A stretch of DNA of 64,000 nucleotides. Origin: Cryoendolithus antarcticus. Its lineage: Eukaryota; Ascomycota; Dothideomycetes; Cladosporiales; Cladosporiaceae. Where the stretch lies: assembly GCA_002077065.1 (NCBI GenBank), contig NAJO01000002.1, positions 1,612,001 to 1,676,000 of the forward strand, read 5' to 3'. The translations under genes and the position numbers were made by a program. The notes under the pieces were generated by a model. The model was not told the DNA's origin, ran no database searches, and worked only from the letters and a program-made list of their open reading frames with translations. Shown one piece after another: positions 22,363 to 31,711 of this stretch (positions within the stretch are counted from its first letter, which is position 1; each line of letters begins with the position of its first letter).

Positions 22363-23844
22363 GTGTGCACAGCGGAGCATATGATTTGCATTGGGTGGTG
22401 TTGGATCAGCTTTGCTGATGGTCTCGCAGGCCACCTTATGTTAGAAGCGAATACAAGTCGATCGAGCAGGACGAGGTTGACGATCGGGTATGAACGCATT
22501 ACTTATGTGGCTTGCCTGAAGGCACGTAGCGGGACTGTGTGATAGATAGCGTAGGCAGACAAGACTTCATTGCAATTATCCCTAACGCTATCAAGTCTTC
22601 CTCGTTCGGTAAAATCAGACCAGGCCTGCAGCTAATAGCAATTGGGCTACATCTCGAGTTCTGAGGCGCGTCCGATCGGATGACCTGATCTTGGAACTGC
22701 AGAGTATCCATCTTAAACTCGTAGTGCTAAGGGCCGTTCAAACTCGGTGCAGGTGGAGAGAAGGAAGTAGTCCACGGCGTCATTCGCCATGATCTCGGCG
22801 GTCTGACGCCCGTTTTGGGAATGCCGCCATCGTATGCCTCAGAGTCCCGCCGCCACATCGGAATGTTCGAAAGGTTTGATGCCAACGAATGAGTAGCCAA
22901 GCACCAAGACATTCGGAGTGAATGCGGCGAAAACTGTGGTCGACCGCCAAAGCACCGATATCTGTTATCCACTTTCCAGCCGGCCGGATCCGTAAGGTGT
23001 TTGGCAGCTCAGCATGTTGCGGCAGCAGTTCCTCGAAAAGCAGCTAGTCTGTCAAGCCCTCACGATATGGCTGACATGTATCAGGGGCACACGCTATACT
23101 TATCAGAGAACACTTGGGTTTGAATAAAGAGCTCATCGAGAGGTGTGAAATCTAAGCCCGGCGATAGTGCGGGTGGCGCCGCGCGGATCCTCCCTGCAAA
23201 CCTTCTTTCGTCGACTTCTCCCTGACCCTGACTGATCGCGCGAGATAACCTTCTCCGATTGACCATGACCTCTGCCCCATTGCTGAGCCGCCGTCGTTGC
23301 GCGAGAGCAGGTCGCTGGGACTAGCAGAGCTTTTTTGAATGCAACAGGACGATCTAGAGCGTAAATCTTCATCGTCCCACACTCGCAGCGCGCTCCGGCG
23401 AGTCTCGCCACAAAGTCGGCGGGCGACGCTCTTCCTCGTCGAGCCGATAGGAATCATCGATTCGAGACGCTGGCGGATCCTGAGGCGCCGGCACTGCGCC
23501 CTCCGACAAAGCTTAAGTCTGCCTTATGGACCCACACTGCACATCTCTGCAGCACTCATGCGCTTCGTTCCGCTCATGGCAGTCGCGTCGGTCATACTGT
23601 ATGAAGAAGCTGCTGACATGGGTGATAGACGTTCGTCATAGGGAGTGGAGTTCTAGCTACCGGCGTTACCGTTCCCATTTCAAGAGCTGTAGGTTTCGAA
23701 GTAAAAGTAAGTCAACTCCACTCCATGAAATAACTCAGTTTCCTTCCTTCGTACAAATCCACTGCTTTGATTCATCGGCGTTTCCTACTCTTCCCTCTTT
23801 GGCGACCTCAACATCAAACCTCCCCAGGTGCCGCCACCGCGAGC
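22363..23844. other. Intergenic, upstream of sugar transporter
   Basis: About 1.5 kb. The proximal part probably forms the transporter promoter; a pair of candidate CreA sites is listed separately. No coding frame with gene-like features. Confidence 0.45.
23645..23721. promoter_or_regulatory. Candidate paired CreA sites
   Basis: GTGGAG at 23645-23650 and its reverse complement CTCCAC at 23716-23721 both fit the fungal CreA/Mig1 consensus SYGGRG. They lie 124-200 bp before the sugar transporter ATG. CreA commonly uses paired sites on sugar-uptake genes. The motif is short and will occur often by chance. Confidence 0.25.
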
Positions 23845-25494
23845 ATGCCTTTCCTCAAACGCACAGAAAACGATGCCTCGCAGGCTGCACAGCTAGAGAA
23901 AAAGGCGTCGCCTACACCCGGCAATGGAGAGCTGGCACCTCCTACACAACGAATCACGTTCCTCGCCATATTCCTCGGACTAGTCGCCAGCATCGGCGGT
24001 TTCATGTTCGGCTATGTATCAGGGCAGATCTCTGGCTTCTTCGCAATGCGAGATTACGCCAGCAGATTTGGCGCGGCGCAAGCGAATGAAACCTACACAT
24101 TCAGTCCAGCCGTGCAAGGATCGATAGTGTCGTTCCTCTGCCTGGGAGCACTGTTCGGGTCACTCGCAGCTGGTAAGCTGGCAGACCTAATCGGTCGTCG
24201 AATGACGATATCGACCTCCGCATTCTCATGCTGTATTGGGACGATCATCGAGATCTCATCTTCCGATCACTGGGTGCAGTTCGCAATCGGGCGTCTTATC
24301 ACTGGTGTCGGCATTGGTGCACTTTCGGTCACTGTACCCATGTACCAATCCGAGAGCACCCCGGCGATCATCAGAGGCGTTGTCGTGGCGTGCTACCAGC
24401 TTTTCGTTACCCTCGGGATCTGGACTGCATACATGATTGACTTTGGCACGCACGAAATTCGGAATAGTGCGTCGTGGCGCATTCCAAATGGCATCAGCTT
24501 CTTGTGGGCACTCGTCCTTGGGGTTGGTATGCTCTTCTTGCCCGAGTCACCTCGCTTTGCCTATCGTCAAGGTCGCGTTGACGAGGCTCGTGCGACTATC
24601 GCTCGTCTTGGTGGTGTAGATATCGATGACCGTTCGGTATACGACCAGATCACCGAGATCCGTGTAAAGCTGGATGAAGAGAGGGCTGGTAGAGATACGA
24701 AATGGTGGGAGATGTTCACTGGGCCCGCAATGCTTCGCCGAGTCATGATCGGCGTTGTGTTGCAGGCAGGGCAGCAGCTTACCGGCGCCAACTTCTTCTT
24801 CTACTACGGTACGACTATCTTCTCGCAAGTCGGACTTCAAGACAGTTACGTCACGCAAATCATCCTGGGCTCTGTGAACGTCGTCTGCACGTTCGGCGGA
24901 CTTTACGTCGTTCAGAAGTGCAGTCGCCGCTGGGCTCTCATTATCGGCGCGTTGTGGTCCGTCATCTGCTTTCTGATCTACTCGCTAGTCGGCAGTTTAG
25001 CGCTCGGTGACGACAACAAAGCGGCCGGCACAGTACTCATCGTCTTCAGCTGCCTCTTCATCGTCGCATTCGCCACGACTTGGGGTCCGCTAGTGTGGTC
25101 AGTGGTAGCTGAGCTTTTCCCGGCACGCTACCGTGCACCTGGCATGGCGCTCGCCACGGCATCGAACTGGCTGTTCAACTTCCTCATCTCGTTCTTCACG
25201 CAGTTCATCACACGTGACATTGGATACTGGTACGGCATGGTCTTCGGCGGGTCATGCCTGTTTTTGGCCGGCTTTGTGTTCTTCTTCGTGATCGAGAGCA
25301 AGGACCGCAGTTTGGAGGAGATTGACACGATGTATGTGCTCGGTGTCAACCCGATCACCTCAGCGAGCTGGGATCCGGCAACTGCGGCGAAGAGAGCCTC
25401 GGTGTCGTCGCCTGAGACAAGTCGGGGAGGATCTGCCTGGACGGGAGAGGACAAGGAGGAGGAGAGCAAACCTATCAGGACGCTGGAAGGGTAG
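23845..25494 (+). CDS. MFS hexose/monosaccharide transporter
   Basis: Single exon of 549 aa starting at MPFLKRTEN. An upstream in-frame ATG at 23767 would add a non-membrane leader and is less likely. It has twelve predicted membrane spans. Sugar-porter signatures are present: DLIGRRM after TM2, GRLITGVGIGALSVTVPMYQ before TM5, PESPRFAYRQGR at the end of the first half, QQLTGANFFFYYG in TM7, WSVVAELFPARYR near TM10, and ESKDRSLEEID in place of the usual ETKG-LEE tail. It should carry a hexose or related monosaccharide across the plasma membrane by proton symport or facilitated diffusion. Specificity cannot be told from sequence alone. The C-terminal 60 residues are acidic and Ser/Lys-rich, as expected for a regulated cytosolic tail. 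Confidence 0.93.
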   Translation: MPFLKRTENDASQAAQLEKKASPTPGNGELAPPTQRITFLAIFLGLVASIGGFMFGYVSGQISGFFAMRDYASRFGAAQANETYTFSPAVQGSIVSFLCLGALFGSLAAGKLADLIGRRMTISTSAFSCCIGTIIEISSSDHWVQFAIGRLITGVGIGALSVTVPMYQSESTPAIIRGVVVACYQLFVTLGIWTAYMIDFGTHEIRNSASWRIPNGISFLWALVLGVGMLFLPESPRFAYRQGRVDEARATIARLGGVDIDDRSVYDQITEIRVKLDEERAGRDTKWWEMFTGPAMLRRVMIGVVLQAGQQLTGANFFFYYGTTIFSQVGLQDSYVTQIILGSVNVVCTFGGLYVVQKCSRRWALIIGALWSVICFLIYSLVGSLALGDDNKAAGTVLIVFSCLFIVAFATTWGPLVWSVVAELFPARYRAPGMALATASNWLFNFLISFFTQFITRDIGYWYGMVFGGSCLFLAGFVFFFVIESKDRSLEEIDTMYVLGVNPITSASWDPATAAKRASVSSPETSRGGSAWTGEDKEEESKPIRTLEG

Positions 25495-25902
25495 AAGAGT
25501 CGATGGCAATTTTGATTGTGGTCACATCTGAAGTAGTTGGCAGCATTGCCTATCAGCATAACGGTCAGCGCAGCATGATGATCAAAGAAGTTGCGGCTCT
25601 GGTGGCGTACATATGTGCATTAGATCGGCAGGGAAGATATTGGGTTGGAAACGACATGCATATTAGCGATTGCATCGTATATAGGTGTATAGTAATGACT
25701 TTCTAGGTATCTTCATCCATATTCATCGCTGGGAGAAATAGCAATTGCTCATCAAGCACTTCATTACCGCCTCACTTCATCAGTTGTCCATATACAATTC
25801 AGCAGCGACATCGGACTTCACTCCATCGACTGCTTCTCCAAGTTTGCACGCCACCAATGGACTCGTGCATATGCCTCTATACCTCATAAATCACTTTCCA
25901 GC
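25495..25902. other. Short intergenic region
   Basis: 408 bp between the transporter stop and the SurE start, both plus strand. AT-richer than the genes and consistent with a 3' UTR plus promoter. No distinct element. Confidence 0.5.
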
Positions 25903-26927
25903 ATGCATATCTTAGTGAGTCTCCGCGTCTTGCATGTGAATTTGCATGGACTAACGGCAGCCTCCAGGTTACAAACGACGATGGCCCTCCATCAGCGCAA
26001 TCATCGCCCTACGTCCTTCCCTTTGTCCAAGCTCTCGAGTCCAAAGGCCATACAGTCTCCGTAATAATCCCACACACCCAACGCTCCTGGATAGGTAAAG
26101 CCCATATTGTTGGTCAAGATGTGCAGGCAACGCACTACTTCCCTCCATCTCAAACCCCTGCGACGCATCGGGACAACTCCAACTCCACGCCACCATCAGG
26201 TTCGAATGACGAAGCCAATGACCATCCCTGGGTTCTGGTCAACTCGACTCCAGCATGCTGCGCTCAACTAGCATCCGAGTTCTTCGCTGCGAGAGGTAAA
26301 ATCGATCTCGTGATCTCCGGCCCAAACTATGGCCGCAATACTTCGGCGCTTTTTGCGCTTTCCTCTGGCACCTTAGGCGCAGCCCTCGAAGCGACACAAT
26401 GTGGCTACCGCTCCATAGCGCTCTCATTCGCTTTCTTTGATCGTAATAACGACCCAGCGGTTGTAAGTGAAGCCTGCACGCAAGGTGTTCGTGTCTGCGA
26501 ATTCCTCGCCAAAGAAGCCAAATGGGAGACCGCCCAACTCTACTCCGTCAACGTCCCCGTGCTCAAAGACGTCACCAAGCGTCCCGTACGCTGGACGCGC
26601 ATCTTACAGAACTCCTGGGCGAAGGGCGCGTGCTTCACTGAGCTCCCTGCTGGTAGTGGTGTGGACGACGCAGATACGGAGGAGCAGAGCCTCAGGCGGC
26701 AGGAGAGTGATGTCAACGGTGGTAAAGGTGGCGAGGAGACACCGAAGGGTCAGTGGAAGCATAGGCATTTCAAATGGGCTCCGAAATTCTCCGCCGTGTA
26801 TGAGAGCGTGCAGAAGGGTGGGCCAGGGACTGATGGGTGGGTTATCAAAGAAGGGGAGACGAGTGTCACGGCGTTGAAAGCAAACTTCATGCATGCTGAG
26901 GGACCGGAGGGGGAGTTGAAGTTATGA
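25903..26927 (+). CDS. SurE-type 5'/3'-nucleotidase or acid phosphatase
   Basis: Two exons: a 12-nt first exon 25903-25914 (ATG CAT ATC TTA), then 25968-26927, giving 323 aa. The 53-bp intron has GTGAGT, a CTAAC branch site and CCTCCAG. The splice restores MHILVTNDDGPPSA, the SurE N-terminus, whose Asp-Asp pair binds the catalytic metal. Further family motifs are NSTPACCAQLAS (equivalent to NGTPADC) and ISGPNYGRNTS (equivalent to SGxNxGxN). SurE proteins hydrolyse nucleoside monophosphates and other phosphomonoesters. Fungal members are usually described as acid phosphatases. An acidic/Gln-rich insert (about residues 245-275) precedes the conserved end with HFKWAPKF and VTALKANFMH. Without the micro-exon the protein would lack its metal-binding residues. 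Confidence 0.9.
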
Positions 26928-27215
26928 TAGAGGCGTTCAGAGCAGGACATCATTCTTATCTTCTAAAGGAAAGAGTACTTGAAGCTGTAGATACGAGCGT
27001 GACGGGCAGCACATACATAGCTTATACATATGTATATATACCTCCAGACATGCACACATAAGATCAGTCGATGATCGCGGCAGTCTCCTTCCCTCTCCGA
27101 TGCATATGCTTGTGACACGCTTGCATGCTGGCTCAGCTCGTAACAGCTCAGGCTTTCGGCTCTGTCTCTGGCCTTGACCTCATGTCCAATTTTCCAACTG
27201 TTCAGACACGTGCAT

Positions 27216-28138
27216 CTACTGGGAGGAACCGCCAGAGATCGTGATGACTTGGCCTGAAACACTTCATTAGCGATATTGCAGTCACGCTGGCAATCAGGAA
27301 GCTCACCGTTGACCCAGCCACCGTCGCCTGAAGCCAGGAAAGCCACCACGCGGGCGACATCCTCGGGCAGTGCGCAGCGACCAAGCGGGCAGTGGTCAGA
27401 CATCATCTGCTCGATATCCGCAGCCGGAATGCCGGGGTGGCCACCAGGGATGTAGTGCCATGCGTTTTGCCTGTCCAACTTGTCAGCATAACCTCGTCGA
27501 GCTATCAATCCGAGCACTTACGTGAACATGTCGCTCTTAATACCACCCGGCGCCACACCGTTGACAGTGATACCCCTCTTGCCGAAATCCGTAGCAAACG
27601 CCTTGATCATACCAATCACAGCCATCTTGCTAGCATTGTACAGCGCATGATCCTTCACACCAAGCAGACCAGCCGCGATAGAGCTCATGAGGATCAACCT
27701 TCCATTGTCCTCCAAATGCTTCCAGCTCGCCTGACCGACGAAGAACTGCGCCCGGGCATTCAGGTTGAACACGTTGTCGTAGATCTCCTCGGTGATCTCC
27801 TCGGTCTTGTTCCAGCTCTCGGTGCCAGAGTTGCTCATGACGATGTCGACTTTGCCGAAGGCTTTCTTGGCTTCTTGGAAGAGGCGCTCGATCTCGGCGA
27901 CTTTGGAGACATCTGCCTGGATGGAGATGGCTTTTGCGCCGTTCTTGAAAGACTCGATCTCGGCGACGACTTCGTCGGCGGAGGATTTGGAGTTGGCGTA
28001 GTTCACTACCACGGAGCATCCGCGCTTGCCGAGTTCGATTGCGCAGCCGCGTCCGATACCACGGCCGGCGCCAGTGATAAGGGCGACTTTGCCGTGGAGG
28101 GAGGCGGAGGCAACGAGGACGGGTTGCTGGGTGGACAT
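27216..28138 (-). CDS. Short-chain dehydrogenase close to trihydroxynaphthalene reductases
   Basis: Three exons, 28138-27522, 27470-27307 and 27253-27216, give 272 aa. It is a classical SDR: cofactor motif TGAGRGIGRG, NNAG equivalent SNSG, catalytic Ser in LILMSSIAAG, and YxxxK in ALYNASKMAVIG. The C-terminal part, GGIKSDMFTQNAWHYIPGG followed by LGRCALPEDVARVVAFLASG and GWVNGQVITISGGSSQ, resembles tetra- and trihydroxynaphthalene reductases and versicolorin reductase. These use NADPH to reduce polyhydroxylated aromatic ketones in melanin or polyketide routes. No polyketide synthase or scytalone dehydratase lies nearby, so the pathway cannot be assigned from context. A general carbonyl reductase is an alternative. 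Confidence 0.88.
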
Positions 28139-29657
28139 GGTTGCGGTGTGTTGTGGAGGAGATCTGTGTAGGGCTGCGGAGCGGTGTAAGTTCCTCGTGG
28201 TCCTTTCAATTGAGGTCTATGAATCTTACTGCTGGTCTACTTTGCAATGGCCTTTCAAAGAGTAGGAAGTGAAATCAGAGGCTACGAAAAGAGATTCGGC
28301 GGTGTAAGACAACAAGAGAGAAATCCGCCGAAGCCCACGAATATGCACCTCACCCACATTGCATACAGTAGCTCGATCCCCTAACGGGTACCTTTGCCCT
28401 GAGAAGAACCTTCGGACCTTCCAATGGAGAGCCGCATCAGTGCTTCAGCTCCAGGAACACGCCATGCAGCTCGGGCTTCCGTGTCGGAAAGCCGCGAGAC
28501 TTACATTCAGCCTCGCCGATGGTGGCTTTTTGGCCTCCCGGGCGATGTCGTTGCTATCGAGGTGGTACCTGCATCGCTTCTTGCTGGAAAGCCGAAGGGA
28601 GCGAGGTGTTTGGGCTGGGCGTTTTGGTGGGGTGATTGTGAAGAAGTGGGGACGCGGATTGGGCTATCTTTGGATTGATGATGCCGACGATCCAGAGATC
28701 TTGAAGACTACTTTTTCGGGAGACATGGGAAGAGTCTTGCATGTGAGAGTAATGATTTAGGGCAGAGTCTTTGTGTCTGTGTAGGCGTGTGCATTCAACA
28801 CATGAACTTGTGCTTCATTCGATGGATTGTACCTACACTTTCTACCCGTCGAACATATCGTAGGGGCCAGAAGCGGTAAGCTCAACACCTCGAGTGCATG
28901 AAGAACACGACTTGACAGTCCTCGACATAACTCCGCGAGATACGAGATTGGCACAACAGTGATGAGCAACGATTCTTCCACTATTCTACTCCCCACCCCT
29001 ACCATACTACCCAAGGCGTCGTCTCCACGAAAGTAGAGACAACCAGACCGAGACGCAGCAGGATTCACTCCAACCCCCTCTCCCAGCAAAATAGCAAGCA
29101 CCCGTCCATACTGGTATCTCAAGCAAGAAAGCCCAAGAAAAAAGGGCCCAAACTCCTCCATTCCATACGAAAGCCGATGCCCAAGCAACTCCCGCCCAAT
29201 GCCGATACCCTAGCCGAGTCCGCTCCAGTGATAGGCGGGCAAGAAAGAGGGAAGAGCAAGAATGTACAACTCAAGTCAGCACAGCATCCGCAATGAAGAG
29301 GTATGCCGGCTACAGGAGCGAGCATGAAGAGCCCTGTTTGTTTTGTTCGTTTCGTCGTGGGTGTTTTTCGTGGCAAGTCGTCCGATTCCCGGTTCCCCCA
29401 GTCCAATGCACCGTGTAATGCAGTGCTGTCGTGTGATGATTATTAAGGAAGGTAAGCTAGTCGTCCCACTGTCTCCTACTAAGCTTGTTGCTGTTCGAAA
29501 GACGTGGTCGGATACAAGAGCCAAGTTTACGCAGCTTGCTCATGCTGCGAGATGTAGTGATTGCGTATAGCAATGATCGTGTGGTCAGCTCGCTCGGGTA
29601 AGCGGACGCATGATACTACGAATGATCTTGTGTTTCCGGGAGACGCTGTGCAATGGT
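28139..29657. other. Intergenic, 1.5 kb
   Basis: Between the cyclin B 3' end and the SDR start, both minus strand. Several frames of 80-140 codons exist on both strands, but none has a recognisable domain or splice-supported structure. Confidence 0.45.
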
Positions 29658-31711
29658 TCACCTCCAGCCATTGGGCAGGGCGTCGATCGGACTCGGGAGG
29701 CTGGCTCCGCGGACGACACGAGGGACCTGGAAGTTCTTGCCCATCTCAGTCTCGACGAAGGTAGACGCCTTCTTGTACCGCTTGTCGACGTACTTCTCGA
29801 AGACGGCGAGGTGATGCTTGCGCGGATCCTCGCAGCATTCGAGGATGGCGTGCAGCAGAGGACCAAGCTGGGTGTATGTGTAGCCGGAGTAGTGGGCATG
29901 GGCATGACCCCAGTCACCTTTCTGCAGCATGAGACGAGCCATGCAGTGGGCACCGGCAGCGAGGAAGCTAGGCGTGCAGCCAACGAAGCGCTCGTCCATG
30001 ATGGTTACCTCAAGGAAGTACTTGGATAGCGTGCGGGTCTCGAGGTCGTAGTCATCAGCCTTGCTAATGCGGCGGAGGAAGCTCATTGGTCCAGGCCAGC
30101 CAAGCTCGAACTGCAGCATGCTGAGCATGAAGCGCTCAGCCTTGAGCAGCTCGTCCACGGTGTAGCCTCCGTCGACCATGTAGATGATCTCCTGGATGGT
30201 GGGGCAATTAACCTCCTCGTATTTCGCGGCGACGAAGATTGCTGTCGCGCCAACGAGCTGCAGCTTACCGAGCGAGACGATCTTGCAGGACAAGAAGCGG
30301 TCGATATAGTTGATGGTCAGGAAAAGAGTCTCCGGCAGCAGGTTAAACCGAGAGTGGACCTGTACCACCCAATCGATGAGGACAGCACGCATCGACCACT
30401 GGATCTCCTGCTGTGACTCCATGTATCTCGGGTTGGGTGACATGCGCGCCTCGAGCGAACGCATGTAGGCGAAGATCTCGTCGCCATACTCGGCCACCAT
30501 GGAGGTATCCCACAGCTCGTCCTCGATGTCCTCTGGCGTGCGGGTAGCCACGACGTACTCCTCGGCAACGGCAAGCTCCTGCTTGACTCTGTCATTCACC
30601 GTTGGGACGTAGACAGTGGTGACGCCGCCAGTGCTGTCGCCGCGGAGACCGAAAGACCTGCCAGTGGTGTTGCCATCATCGTAGTAGAGCTCTGCAGTGG
30701 TGTCGTCGTAGTACTGGGGTGCTTGCTGGACTGGAACGACGGCAGTGACTGCGTGTTGCGGCTGGACAGCGGGAACGGTAGCGACAGCAACAGGCGGGAG
30801 ATATGGCTGCTCGATATGCGTCGGCAGCGGCGGCACGGCTTGGACTGGAGGTGGTAGGCTCGCTTGCGCCTGATGGCTGATTGGGCGTGGTGCAGGCTCA
30901 TCGCGAAGAGGGACAGTCTCGGTCTTGCGAACGATTTGATGTTGGACGGGTGCGACGGGCGCAGCTGAGATGACCGCTGGAGCCGGCACAACCTCCTTGG
31001 GCACGGCATTGTCCACTTCCCTCAGCACCTTCGTACTCTTCTTCGCAGTCACCTTCTTGGTCTGCTCTGCCACGGCGTCGACAGCTTGCGGCTGCACAGG
31101 GGCAGGTGCGAAGCTTGCTGCAGATGTGATTGCCGAGGGCATCGTGTTGTGCGAGAAGCTCTTCGACCCAAGGGGACGCGTGGCTGGACGCGTGAACGTG
31201 GCAGCGACCTTGACGACCTCCACGCCAGCAGCCTTCTTCTTGTCAAGCGCCGAGTCGTCCTTCGATGGCTGCGTGAGCTTGATGTTCGCATTGGCCTCGC
31301 CGAGCACCTTTTTGTTGGCAGCCTTGACATTATCGAAGGTTGCGAACGCAGGCACTGATTTGGTGCGCTGGTGGAGCGTCTTTGCGTTGCCAGCGGCATT
31401 GATTGCTGGAGGTGGCATGTTCTCGTCGTGCACACGCAATGCGCGTGGTCTCTGGGGCTGTGAGAGAAAGGTCAATACTTTGAGCATCATTTGGCGGAAT
31501 AAGGGCAGTGAGGTGGGCTTTTTCATCTTGCGTCGAGGAGACTTCGGTCATTGACCCTCGTGTACAAGATGAGCTGGCGATTCCGGTAGATATCGTGTGC
31601 CCACGAGAAGTCGACATGGTCATCACGTCTGCTCGCCGCCGCCGCCGCCGGGATTTCACAAGTGAGGGTAGTGAGGTGAGGGGAGGGGGTGTGACAAACC
31701 TTTGCGTCCAT
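29658..31711 (-). CDS. nimE: G2/mitotic-specific B-type cyclin
   Basis: The main exon 31457-29658 encodes 599 residues. A four-codon first exon (31711-31700, ATG GAC GCA AAG) is proposed, joined by a 242-bp intron with donor GTTTGT and acceptor CTCACAG. This gives MDAKPQRPRALRVHDEN, the usual fungal cyclin B opening. The N-terminal 300 residues are disordered and hold the candidate destruction-box region near RPRALRVHDEN. The cyclin fold starts at EYGDEIFAYMRSLEARM and contains the classic MRAVLIDWVVQVHSRFNLL and LQLVGATAIFVAAKYEEVNCP segments of cyclin box 1. A second cyclin box runs through YFLEVTIMDERFVGCTPS. It activates Cdk1 for mitotic entry. The donor is not perfect, and two smaller introns could replace the single one. 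Confidence 0.92.

Noticed and set aside
28359..28760. 133-codon plus-strand frame upstream of the SDR gene
   Set aside because: No recognisable domain, no introns, and competing frames of similar length in the same place.
31170..31205. Two ACGCGT hexamers in cyclin B
   Set aside because: Inside coding sequence and explained by Thr-Arg codons; not a promoter.
31630..31650. GCC trinucleotide run
   Set aside because: Short simple repeat within the proposed cyclin B intron; no sign of function.
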